Positions 1 to 8,800 of a DNA stretch of 64,000 nt are shown here, piece after piece. The position numbers were made by a program, and so were the translations under genes. The first letter of the stretch is position 1. Every line of letters begins with the position of its first letter. The DNA is from Thalassolituus oleivorans MIL-1 (GTDB lineage Bacteria; Pseudomonadota; Gammaproteobacteria; Pseudomonadales; Oceanobacteraceae): positions 779,001 to 843,000 of the forward strand of contig NC_020888.1 in the NCBI RefSeq assembly GCF_000355675.1, written 5' to 3'. The notes beneath the pieces are model-generated. The model was not told where the DNA came from and did no database searches. It saw only the letters and a program-made list of their open reading frames with translations.

Positions 1-1
1 G

Positions 2-79
2 TCGGCGAGCAAAGATGGCGCTGCACCATCTCGCCCGCGCCGCTCGCAGCGCGGACCGCGTCCTAGCTCTGCCAGCTAA
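2..79 (+). CDS. Possible 3' end of a gene entering the window
   Basis: The first 80 bases are clearly richer in G+C than what follows. All three + frames are open at the window edge. The frame ending in TAA at 77-79 reads as a basic Ser/Arg/Pro-rich tail (ending RPSSAS), the type of low-complexity C-terminus seen on RNA helicases, RNase R and pseudouridine synthases. Only about 25 residues are visible, so no family can be named, and the other two frames cannot be excluded. Confidence 0.2.
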   Translation, partial: SASKDGAAPSRPRRSQRGPRPSSAS

Positions 80-89
80 CTTTTAGATC

Positions 90-116
90 ACTGGCTCCTT
101 CCTCTGAGGGGCCAGT
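90..116. other. Strong hairpin, possible terminator without a T-run
   Basis: A 10-bp stem (ACTGGCTCCT against GGGGCCAGT with one more A-T pair at the loop, one G-T wobble) closes a 7-nt loop. It sits between the possible gene end at 79 and the gene starting at 206. No T-run follows on either strand, so it may be a weak or Rho-assisted terminator, or simply a stable RNA fold. Confidence 0.4.
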
Positions 117-205
117 CGACACTCCCTCCTGTTGATATTTCTGCGTTACACTCTCTAATATTTCTAGATCTGTATTTACCGTTTGGTATTTAGCTATGGG
201 ATATT

Positions 206-1516
206 ATGAAGTCTATAAATTTCTTTAAAAAGCGCTCAAGCACTACCAATATCGACGCTGGTATTCTTAGTGATCAAAAAATCATGGATACGTTCATGTT
301 GTGGTTTGGTGTTATTTTTGCGCTGTTACCTACCCCCGCGATACTGGCCATTCCAAGCGAATTAGAGAAGGGTAATGTACTCATCTTAGCCGTATTAGTA
401 TTTCCTTTATTTGGTGGTTTTTTTATTCGTAAGGGTTTTATCGGTCGCAGTACCTATAAACTCATAGGACCAACCCCGATGTTTCTCGATCCAAGTCCAG
501 GGTGTGTCGGTGGGCAAGTCGGCGCTAAGTTTGCTTTAGCGCATGGGCATTGGCTTGAACCGCCTAAAATTCGTTTGTCATGCGTTCACATATATCGCAC
601 GGGGAGCGGAAAAAATAGTACAACTCACCATGATGTTGTTTGGCAGGAGTATGTTCGCGGTTGGAATAATCCAAACGAGGGCGCTGGGGATATGCGCTTT
701 GTGTTTGATGTTCCGAGCGAATTACCCGTCAGTGGTCAAGGATACAAAAAACGCGGTCGAGTTGATTGGCAGGTGCATTGTGACGGACAGGTTGTCGTTA
801 AACGCCAAAGTAATTCTGGGAATGCGGTACAAGCTTACGCTAAGGATAAACAAGAGCACGTCGTTAAGTTTGAACGTACTTGGACGATACCGGTGAGCAC
901 GGGTACGGTGTTAACAAGTCTTGATATTGCAGCAGAACATTTAGCATCGTCGCGGTTAATGAAACAAAGAGAGGCCGAAGCAACTGCCATTGAAAATATT
1001 AAAATAGGTCACCTTGCTGGGGATCTAACGTTGGAAAGTCGTTGGGGGCGACATTTTATTAATGGCTTAGTATTTTTCGTATGCGGTGTGGTATTCGCTA
1101 TTGCCGGTGGCTTTTTGTTTCGTGAGGCTTTGGCAGGCGAAGCAATGCTCTGGTTAATGGCGCCTATTTTCTTCTTTATCGGTTTGGCGAGTTTAATCTA
1201 TTCAATATTTTATATTGGACGTGGTTTAGATGTTGCCATTGGTGTCAGTCGGGTTCGTATGGTCAGAACCTTTTTTGGCAAAGCCTTGTATCGACGCGAG
1301 GGAGTGCTTACCTCGCCTAGTCAAATAACGTTAAAACTAGGGGTGACATCAACAACGAACACAGGTGTGAAGACGGAATATTACGCCCTCGTGGTAACGG
1401 ATGGTACTAAAACGATTAAAATTGCTGAGGCAATTCCTGGGCGAGATGCCGCAGAGGCATTACGACAAATTGTGATAGAACATATACAAGCACCGTTAGA
1501 GCACGAGTTGCGCTAA
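206..1516 (+). CDS. Unrecognised membrane protein, 436 aa
   Basis: I do not recognise a named family. Two hydrophobic segments lie near residues 29-50 and 57-76, and two more near 285-308 and 313-338. They flank a soluble central domain of about 200 residues and leave a soluble C-terminal tail of about 100. The four-segment layout with large soluble parts resembles DUF3592-type membrane proteins, but that is only a resemblance. The ATG is followed by a short basic N-terminus (KSINFFKKR); no clear Shine-Dalgarno sequence was seen. It stands alone and is convergent with tatD across a bidirectional terminator. A role in a cell-envelope process is the most that can be inferred. Confidence 0.7.
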   Translation: MKSINFFKKRSSTTNIDAGILSDQKIMDTFMLWFGVIFALLPTPAILAIPSELEKGNVLILAVLVFPLFGGFFIRKGFIGRSTYKLIGPTPMFLDPSPGCVGGQVGAKFALAHGHWLEPPKIRLSCVHIYRTGSGKNSTTHHDVVWQEYVRGWNNPNEGAGDMRFVFDVPSELPVSGQGYKKRGRVDWQVHCDGQVVVKRQSNSGNAVQAYAKDKQEHVVKFERTWTIPVSTGTVLTSLDIAAEHLASSRLMKQREAEATAIENIKIGHLAGDLTLESRWGRHFINGLVFFVCGVVFAIAGGFLFREALAGEAMLWLMAPIFFFIGLASLIYSIFYIGRGLDVAIGVSRVRMVRTFFGKALYRREGVLTSPSQITLKLGVTSTTNTGVKTEYYALVVTDGTKTIKIAEAIPGRDAAEALRQIVIEHIQAPLEHELR

Positions 1517-1524
1517 CTCGAAAG

Positions 1525-1555
1525 AAAATAGGACTTAGTATTTAAATCCTATTTT
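1525..1555. terminator. Bidirectional intrinsic terminator
   Basis: A perfect 9-bp stem (AAAATAGGA / TCCTATTTT) encloses a 13-nt loop, with A/T-rich flanks that provide a T-run on both strands. It lies between two convergent genes and can serve both. Confidence 0.7.
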
Positions 1556-1568
1556 GCTAGTCGCGCTT

Positions 1569-2369
1569 TTAAAAAAATTCGCGCAATGAGTTTGCGTAAG
1601 TTTGTTTTAATACCGCTTCTACCGTTATGCCTTTTACCTCTGCAATTTTCTCAGCAATAAATGGTAAATACTTAGGTGCATTTTCGACACCACGATAGGG
1701 CATAGGGGTTAAGTAGGGTGAATCCGTTTCGAGCAGTAATTGCTCCAGCGGCGTAGCAGCAACCACCTCTCGTACGTTGTCGGCTTTGTTAAAGGTCACA
1801 ATACCGTTAATACCTAAGCAAAAACCTAACTCTACCGCGACTTTTGCCAGCTCCATGCCAGAGGTGAAGCTATGCACAACACCTTTGCGTTTCATTTGCG
1901 GTGCGTATTCTCGCAAAATCGCCATGGTATCGTCGTCAGCTTCGCGGGTGTGAATTACCACGGGCATTTCGAACTCTACCGCAAGCGCAAGTTGGCGTTT
2001 AAATACGGCTTTTTGCACATCGCGGTCACAATGGTCGTAGTAATAATCGAGACCAATTTCACCGACAGCAACCACCTTGTTGTCGCGTAAATTGGCGCGC
2101 ATAAATACTTCGGTATCGTCGTTAAATTCTGCCGCATCGTGCGGATGCACGCCTAAGGTGGCACTGACATCGTTATTAGCATGAGCTAGCGCCATGGCGG
2201 TTGGCATATTGCTGGGCGTAACGCTAATCGTCATAAAGTGTTCTACCCCAATGGCCCGAGCGGCATTCAATATTTCGTCTGAACTACCGTCTTTGAGGTA
2301 GTCGAGGTGAAAGTGAGTCTCGATGATGGGCAGTTGGTATTGCGGGATGTCGCGGCGCTTTTTACTCAT
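1569..2369 (-). CDS. TatD-family metal-dependent DNase / hydrolase
   Basis: TatD-family amidohydrolase-fold enzyme (3'-5' exonuclease or D-aminoacyl-tRNA deacylase-type activities are reported for the family), cytoplasmic. Visible metal ligands: HFH at residues 19-21, GVHPHD, AVGEIGLDY (Glu), a VIHTREAD His, and LETDSPYL (Asp) near the C-terminus. The longest frame begins at a GTG at 2417 and another ATG lies at 2399. No start has a good ribosome binding site. I chose the ATG at 2369 because it gives 266 aa, the usual family length, and puts the first HxH near the N-terminus. The family has several E. coli paralogues (TatD, YcfH, YjjV), so no symbol is assigned. Confidence 0.9.
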   Translation of the reverse strand: MSKKRRDIPQYQLPIIETHFHLDYLKDGSSDEILNAARAIGVEHFMTISVTPSNMPTAMALAHANNDVSATLGVHPHDAAEFNDDTEVFMRANLRDNKVVAVGEIGLDYYYDHCDRDVQKAVFKRQLALAVEFEMPVVIHTREADDDTMAILREYAPQMKRKGVVHSFTSGMELAKVAVELGFCLGINGIVTFNKADNVREVVAATPLEQLLLETDSPYLTPMPYRGVENAPKYLPFIAEKIAEVKGITVEAVLKQTYANSLREFF

Positions 2370-2600
2370 AACGTCTGTTTGCTGGATAAAATTGGCCATC
2401 AGTATAGCGTTTGACACTCAGGTACGGCCAGCAAACGTAAACAATGCTCAAAATTGTCATATTGCGACGTTTTCTCGTAAAGCAGGTTTGAATTCAGCTG
2501 CTACACTTCATTCGAATTTGGCGCAGTCATTGACTGTAAATACGCATTCTCGGCATTGTCCGTGATTACGACGCAATCGTTACGCGATGAAGAGAAAGTA

Positions 2601-2810
2601 ATGAGTCAAGGTTTAAACAAATTGATCAAGCATTGGGTAAGGGCACTACGAGAACCAAAACGCCTGACCGCAGTTCAATGGAATGATGTGGAGACTTGTG
2701 CAGTGCAGCTTAATGGTGAAGAGGACGACGCCGAGCGCTTGTACAAAGAAATTTGTCGTGAGTGCCATCGTATAGAACAGATGACGGGTATTCATATCAA
2801 TCCGTCGTAA
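2601..2810 (+). CDS. Small hypothetical protein, 69 aa
   Basis: Short soluble, charged protein with no recognised domain. The upstream TTG at 2556 is possible, but the ATG at 2601 follows a purine-rich GAAGAGAAAG Shine-Dalgarno sequence at good spacing, so it is preferred. The sequence is helix-rich, with a Cys-containing EICRECHRIE stretch near the C-terminus. It lies divergent from tatD and convergent with ribH. The good binding site and normal amino-acid composition support a real gene; function unknown. Confidence 0.55.
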   Translation: MSQGLNKLIKHWVRALREPKRLTAVQWNDVETCAVQLNGEEDDAERLYKEICRECHRIEQMTGIHINPS

Positions 2811-2887
2811 CCGAGAACTTACGGCATAATCTATGGCTAGCAAAAAGCAAAGCCCCACATCCCTGTGAATTCTTACGTTATCTGCAG

Positions 2888-3370
2888 TTATCCTTGAGCA
2901 ATATTGGCTTTCGCCGTAATCGCCCCATCAGCCGCGTTGGCTAACTCTTGTCCTTTTAGTACAAAATGACGACTGTAATATTGTTTGTGCTCGTCGTGTT
3001 CGTGGAAGTTATGTGGCGTTAAAATGGCCGTTAATACTGGTACTTCGGTTTCTAACTGTACTTGCATTAAGCCAGTGCATACCGCTTGGGCGACGAAATC
3101 GTGTCGATAAATACCGCCATCGACTACTAAGCCGCTGCAAGCAATGGCAGCATAGCGCCCTGTCTTGGCTAATAGTTTGGCTTGTAGCGGAATTTCATAG
3201 GCGCCAGGCATGGCGACAACGGCGATATTGTCGGCCTTGTATCCGCGACTAACCATCTCGGCAGTAAAGCCTTCAAGACATTTCAGTACGATCTCAGCGT
3301 GCCAAGACGCGTGGATAAAGGCAATGCGCTGTTCGGCGCGATTGATTGTGTTCGTTGAGCTCTGATTCAT
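2888..3370 (-). CDS. ribH: 6,7-dimethyl-8-ribityllumazine synthase, type II (RibH2-like)
   Basis: Lumazine synthase joins 5-amino-6-ribitylaminouracil and 3,4-dihydroxybutanone 4-phosphate, the penultimate step of riboflavin synthesis in the cytosol. Visible features: substrate loop MPGAYEIP, the VVDGGIYRHDFVA segment with the catalytic-type His, and the C-terminal HF.LKGQELA helix. The N-terminal IHASWHAEIV and the TPHNFHEHDEH stretch are like the Brucella/Mesorhizobium RibH2 (decameric) type rather than E. coli RibE. The ATG at 3370 has an AGGA six bases upstream; the GTG just before it is less likely. 160 aa, normal length. The gene is preceded by an FMN riboswitch, so expression should fall when FMN is abundant. 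It is a single-gene unit here; no other rib gene is in the window. Confidence 0.93.
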   Translation of the reverse strand: MNQSSTNTINRAEQRIAFIHASWHAEIVLKCLEGFTAEMVSRGYKADNIAVVAMPGAYEIPLQAKLLAKTGRYAAIACSGLVVDGGIYRHDFVAQAVCTGLMQVQLETEVPVLTAILTPHNFHEHDEHKQYYSRHFVLKGQELANAADGAITAKANIAQG

Positions 3371-3455
3371 CACTGATCCTAAAAATACTAAGGTGAATCA
3401 GGGCGAACGGGCAGGCATTAGCGAAGCCAATGATGGCATCACTAGTGTCTTGCAC

Positions 3456-3598
3456 GCTCTCTCTTATCCGGACTATGACCGTCGGCTCTGGAGTCTCACC
3501 AGATCTGCTGACCCCACACCTATAAAATGTGGGCGCTCGCGGGCTTGGAAATTGAGTTTCTTTACCGCCGGTGGGGAATTACACCCCGCCCCGAGAAC
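3456..3598 (-). promoter_or_regulatory. FMN riboswitch (RFN element)
   Basis: Read on the minus strand, the conserved RFN blocks occur in order: the closing stem with CGGGGCGGGGTG, ATTCCCCACCGGCGGT, AGCCCGCGAGCG, GGTCAGCAGATCTGGTG, CCAGAGCCGACGGTCATAG, and TCCGGATAAGAGAGAGC. This is the established FMN aptamer. It sits about 85 nt upstream of the ribH start. No clear intrinsic terminator follows the aptamer, so control is more likely at translation initiation (inference). Confidence 0.95.
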
Positions 3599-3642
3599 GA
3601 TTTCACCGCAGAGTATCGCTGATAATGCGCGGTGAGGGCGGC

Positions 3643-3671
3643 AATATAGGCAAGTTGAAGGGTTTCGTCAA
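3643..3671 (-). promoter_or_regulatory. Sigma-70 promoter of the FMN riboswitch/ribH transcript
   Basis: On the minus strand a TTGACG -35 box and a TATATT -10 box are separated by exactly 17 bases. Transcription would start around 3636, about 38 nt before the first RFN block, which is the expected layout. The promoter lies between ribH and the 3' end of the upstream AstE-like gene, so ribH has its own promoter. Confidence 0.7.
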
Positions 3672-3718
3672 AGTGCTAACGCGCCTGAAACAGTGTGTTA
3701 GCGCAATCTCAATAGCGC

Positions 3719-4750
3719 TTAGCCGCCGTCGGGGAGTAAATCGTCTTGCATCATTTCAATGGTTTCAGCGATATCTTCAGCTTCTTCATGGAAGTAAGCA
3801 ATGTGATACATGGCTTCGCCTTCTTGCGCCAAAGGAATGTTTTGTTTACCGATGATGATGCCTTCTTTATTCGCTTTTACGGTATCCAATATCGTACCGA
3901 AGGGGTCGCTAATGGTCGCCAATAGGTCATCTTTAACAACCCAGTCGCCTAGTTTTTTGTGGTGATTAACGAAACCGCTGTCGGTGGCGCGTACCCAAGA
4001 GCTATGGCGCGCAATAACAGGTTCGATGACATTACGTTTACTGCGACTTTTAGGAATCATACCCAGATGACGCATGACATCGAAGGTGCCACGGACGCCT
4101 GCACGAATGCAGAGTTCATCAAAGCGCAACGCTTCACCGGCTTCGTACAATAGAATACGAGTACCCATTTCTGCAGCGCATTGGCGTAGCGAGCCATCGC
4201 GTAAGTTGGCATTCAATAACACGGGAACCCCAAAGGCATGGGCCAGTTCGGAGGTTTCTTCATCATCTAGGTTGGCGCGAATTTGCGGTAAGTTGGTACG
4301 ATGAATCGCGCCGGTATGAAAGTCGATGCCGTAATCACTTTGCTTAACAATTTCTTCTAAAAAGGTATGAGCCAAACGTGCTGCCAGAGAGCCGCGCGGC
4401 GAGCCGGGAAAAGAACGGTTAAGGTCGCGTCGATCCGGTAAATAACGGCTTTGGCTTATCACCCCATAAACGTTAACTACCGGTACTGCGATCAGGGTGC
4501 CGCGTAAGTTGGTTAAACGTTTGCTATGAATAACACGGTTGATAATTTCGACGCCATTGAGTTCGTCACCGTGAATGGCAGCGCTTAAAAATAGGGTTGG
4601 CCCCGGACGTTTGCCGCGTTTTACAAAGACAGGAATGCCAATCGTGGTATCTGTGTACAGTTTGGTGCAAGCCAGCTCTAACTTATGCGTTGTGCCAGGT
4701 AAAATCTCAGTACCGGCAATCACTAATGAAGAAGCTGTTGTTGCAGTCAT
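3719..4750 (-). CDS. Succinylglutamate desuccinylase/aspartoacylase-family zinc hydrolase (M14-like)
   Basis: AstE/AspA-type zinc hydrolase, a relative of M14 carboxypeptidases that cleaves amide bonds next to an acidic amino acid. The zinc ligands are visible: H60 and E63 in AAIHGDELNG, and the later His in DFHTG. A C-terminal beta-rich domain (about residues 235-343) is typical of the AstE/AspA superfamily members of this length. The frame extends to a TTG at 4756, but the ATG at 4750 follows CCAAGG and is preferred (343 aa). It begins 2 nt after the rimK stop codon, so the two are certainly co-transcribed and probably translationally coupled. The substrate is unknown. Context suggests it acts on the glutamyl products of RimK rather than in arginine catabolism, as no other ast gene is near. 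Confidence 0.85.
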   Translation of the reverse strand: MTATTASSLVIAGTEILPGTTHKLELACTKLYTDTTIGIPVFVKRGKRPGPTLFLSAAIHGDELNGVEIINRVIHSKRLTNLRGTLIAVPVVNVYGVISQSRYLPDRRDLNRSFPGSPRGSLAARLAHTFLEEIVKQSDYGIDFHTGAIHRTNLPQIRANLDDEETSELAHAFGVPVLLNANLRDGSLRQCAAEMGTRILLYEAGEALRFDELCIRAGVRGTFDVMRHLGMIPKSRSKRNVIEPVIARHSSWVRATDSGFVNHHKKLGDWVVKDDLLATISDPFGTILDTVKANKEGIIIGKQNIPLAQEGEAMYHIAYFHEEAEDIAETIEMMQDDLLPDGG

Positions 4751-4752
4751 GT

Positions 4753-5667
4753 TCAACCTTGGCCTTTGGTTCGGGTAGCGTTACGAGCAGATGTGCGCGT
4801 GGCGCTTTCTAAAAACTCGAAAACCATACCGGCAACATCTTTTCCGGTGGCTTTTTCAATACCTTCTAAGCCTGGTGACGAGTTTACTTCCATCACTACG
4901 GGGCCACTGTTCGAGCGTAAAATATCGACACCACACATATTTAAGCCCATGGCTTTCGCCGCATCAATTGCCGTTTTACGTTCTGCTGGAGATAAGCGGA
5001 CGATTTCAGCCGTACCGCCACGGTGTAAGTTAGAACGAAACTCACCCTCGGCTCCCTGACGTTTCATTGCTGCAACAACCTTGCCACCAACAACTAGGCA
5101 GCGAATGTCCGCGCCACCCGCCTCTTTGATAAACTCTTGTACTAATATGTTCGCGTTTAAACCCATGAAAGCTTCAATAATGCTCTCGGCGGCTTTGCGG
5201 GTTTCGGCAAGCACGACCCCAATACCTTGAGTACCTTCTAATAGCTTGATAACCAGCGGAGCGCCGCCGACGTTGTTGATCAAATCTTCGACGTTATCTG
5301 GGCGGTGAGCAAAACCTGTACGCGGCAGGCCAATGCCTTTACGTGATAGCAGTTGCAGCGAGCGCAATTTATCGCGGGAGCGGCTGATAGCAACCGATTC
5401 GTTGATCGAAAAAGTGTTCATCATCTCAAACTGGCGAACCACGGCAGTGCCATAAAAGGTAACGGACGCGCCAATACGCGGAATAACTGCGTCATACGCG
5501 GGCAAGGCTTCACCTTTATAACGCACGGTAGGCTTGTTACTGGTGATGTCCATATAGCAGTGGAGTGTGTCGATAACATCGACTTCATGACCCCTTAACT
5601 CTCCGGCCTCTTTCAGGCGGCGGGTTGAATATAGATTAGAGTTACGAGACAAAATTGCGATACGCAT
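4753..5667 (-). CDS. rimK: RimK: ribosomal protein S6 alpha-L-glutamate ligase
   Basis: ATP-grasp ligase that adds glutamate residues to the C-terminus of ribosomal protein S6 and can make poly-alpha-glutamate. The match to E. coli RimK runs the whole length: [15 protein letters not shown] at the N-terminus, [41 protein letters not shown] (ATP-binding), [30 protein letters not shown], and the metal-binding [18 protein letters not shown] chose the ATG at 5667 (304 aa) over a GTG two codons upstream because it aligns with the E. coli start. First gene of a two-gene operon with the AstE-like hydrolase and divergent from dnaE, sharing a 145-bp promoter region. Confidence 0.95.
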   Translation of the reverse strand: MRIAILSRNSNLYSTRRLKEAGELRGHEVDVIDTLHCYMDITSNKPTVRYKGEALPAYDAVIPRIGASVTFYGTAVVRQFEMMNTFSINESVAISRSRDKLRSLQLLSRKGIGLPRTGFAHRPDNVEDLINNVGGAPLVIKLLEGTQGIGVVLAETRKAAESIIEAFMGLNANILVQEFIKEAGGADIRCLVVGGKVVAAMKRQGAEGEFRSNLHRGGTAEIVRLSPAERKTAIDAAKAMGLNMCGVDILRSNSGPVVMEVNSSPGLEGIEKATGKDVAGMVFEFLESATRTSARNATRTKGQG

Positions 5668-5812
5668 AGACACTTCAGAGGTAAAAAAACGAGGCGCTAG
5701 TCTGCACTGGGGTGGCCCTATTCTGCAAGGGGAGGCAAGCTAGGCTTGGGTAAATATTTTTTGCTCTTATTCCTATACAATGACCCCTTTCCGCCCGTCA
5801 GGACACACAAGC

Positions 5813-8800
5813 ATGGCCAATCGATTTGTACATCTACGCGTACATTCCGAGTATTCACTCTACGACAGTACCATTCGCGTTAAGAAGCTAATTGGTGCTG
5901 CGTCGGCTAATGGTATGCCTGCCGTTGCGCTCACCGATCAAGCCAATATGTATGCCTTGGTGAAATTCTATAAAGGTGCTTTGGGTGAGGGTCTAAAGCC
6001 TATTTTAGGCGCGGATTTGTGGCTCGAAAATCCAGACGATCGCCATGCGCCTTTTCGAGTAGCAGCCTTGTGCATGAATCCTGATGGGTACCTTAACCTG
6101 CGCGAACTGATTTCTCGTGGTTATGCCGAGAACCAGCATTTTGATAAGGCCATGCTAAAACGTGAATGGCTGTTAGAAAGTAATCAAGGTTTGATTTTGC
6201 TCAGCGGTGGTCGTGACGGTGATGTCGGTCAGCGTATTATTAAAGGCAAGGTGGCCGAAGCTGAAGCGCTGGTGAAAGAATACATGGAGGTGTTCGGCGA
6301 CCGCTTCTACTTTGAAGTACAGCGCACTAACCGCCAAGGCGAAGACGCCATTGTTAAGGCGGGTTTAGCGATGGCAGCACGTTATCAGGTGCCGTTAGTG
6401 GCAACTAACGACGTACGTTTTTTAAAACGCGATGAATACGAAGCGCACGAAACCCGCGTTGCCATTGGTCAGGGTTTCACTTTAGGTGATAAACGTCGTC
6501 CGCGTGAATACAGCGAAGAGCAATACTTCCGCTCCGAAGACGAAATGATCGACCTATTTAAAGACATTCCGTCGGCCATTGAAAATACCGTAGAAATTGC
6601 CAAACGCTGTTCGGTTGAAGTGCTATTAGGTAAGTATTTTTTGCCGGATTATCCAATTCCTGCGGGCATGGATGAAGCGGATTTCTTCCGTAAAATTTCT
6701 AAGGTAGGTTTGGAAGATCGCTTAGAAATTTTGCTCGATAAAAATGATCCTGATTACGCGGCAAAACGTAAACCTTACGATGATCGACTGGATTTCGAGC
6801 TGGATATTATTATTCAGATGGGATTTCCTGGTTACTTCCTCATCGTAATGGACTTTATTCAGTGGGCGAAAGACAACCGTATTCCGGTTGGCCCCGGCCG
6901 TGGTTCGGGTGCTGGCTCGCTGGTGGCGTATGCGCAAAAAATCACCGACCTTGATCCACTTGAATACGATTTGCTGTTCGAACGATTCTTAAACCCTGAA
7001 CGTGTATCCATGCCCGATTTCGATATCGACTTTTGCATGGAAGATCGTGAAAAGGTGATTGCTTACGTTGCGGATAACTATGGTCGCGAAGCCGTATCGC
7101 AAATTGTGACCTTCGGCACCATGGCAGCGAAAGCGGTGGTGCGTGACGTGGCGCGTGCTCAAGGTAAATCGTTTGGTTTAGCCGATAAATTATCCAAGCT
7201 GATTCCCGGTGATCCGGGCATGACGCTAGAAAAAGCACGCAGCACCGAAGCCGCACTCGACGAGTTTATTAACGACGATGACGAAGCCCAAGAAATTTGG
7301 GAAATGGCGTTAAAGCTTGAAGGTATTGCCCGTCAAACCGGTAAACACGCCGGTGGTGTGGTGATTGCACCCACGAAATTAACCGACTTTTCTGCCACCG
7401 CCTGCGAACCTGATGGCACCGGTTTAGTTACCCAGTTTGATAAAAACGATGTGGAAGAAGCGGGCTTAGTTAAGTTCGACTTCTTGGGTCTGCGTACCCT
7501 CACCATTATTGATTGGGCGTTAGAAACCATTAATGCTAAGCGCGCAGAAGAAGATTTAGAGCCGATTGATATCAGCCTAATTCCGCTCGATGATGCTGAC
7601 TCGTTTACCTTACTAAAAAAGGCGCAAACCACGGCGGTATTCCAGTTGGAATCCCGTGGTATGAAAGATCTTATTCGGCGCTTACAGCCGGACAATATTG
7701 AAGACTTGATCGCCTTGGTGGCACTGTTCCGTCCCGGCCCATTGGAATCGGGCATGGTGGACGACTTTATTAACCGTAAGCACGGTCGTGCTCAAGTTGC
7801 TTATCCCCACCCCGATTTTCAACACGACAGCTTAAAAGAAACCTTAGAGCCAACCTATGGCGTTATTGTTTACCAAGAACAGGTAATGCAAATTGCGCAG
7901 GTGTTGGCCGGTTACACGCTTGGCGGCGCTGACATGCTGCGCCGTGCGATGGGTAAGAAAAAACCCGAAGAAATGGCCAAGCAGCGCGATACCTTCCGCG
8001 ATGGTGCTGTGTCGGTTGGGGTAGATCCTGATCTTGCGATGAAAATCTTCGACTTGGTGGAAAAGTTCGCCGGTTATGGTTTTAACAAATCGCACTCGGC
8101 CGCTTATGCCGTGGTGTCGTATCAAACGCTGTGGCTAAAACAGCATTACCCAGCGCCCTTTATGGCGGCGGTATTAACCTCCGATATGCAAACCACCGAC
8201 AAGGTGGTGATCTTCGTTGAAGAATGTCGCGAGATGGGATTAGAAATCGTACTGCCTGATGTGAACCAAAGTTTCTTTGGTTTTACCGTGAATAAATCCG
8301 GTGCGATTGTTTATGGATTAGGTGCAGTGAAAGGCGTAGGTGAAGGCCCAATTGATGCCATTATTGCCGCACGTGAAGAAGGCGGGCCATTTAAAAGTTT
8401 GTTCGATTTTTGCCAACGCGTGGATGGCAAAAAATTGAATAAACGTGTGCTTGAAGCGTTAGTGCGTTGCGGTGCCTTTGAAAATTTAGAATTAACTGCA
8501 CCGCGCTCGGTATTAATGGCCAGCGTTGAAGATGCCATTAAAAGTGCTGGGCAGTCGGCTGCCAACGAAGCCGCGGGAATGGTCGATTTATTTGGCGAAG
8601 TGCAGGCCGAAGAAGCCGATACCACCGACGTTTATGAGCGTCATCGTTACCTGCGCGACTGGACGTTAAAAGAGCGTCTGCAAGGCGAAAAAGACACCTT
8701 AGGTTTATACGTATCGGGTCATCCGTTTGATGAATACGAAGGTGAAGTGCGCCAATTAGTGCCCACCAAACTATCACATCTGCAAGAACAAAAAGGGCCA

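Noticed and set aside
3393-3635. Open frames on the + strand across the ribH upstream region
   Set aside because: They run through the FMN riboswitch of the opposite strand and have no coding signature or binding site.
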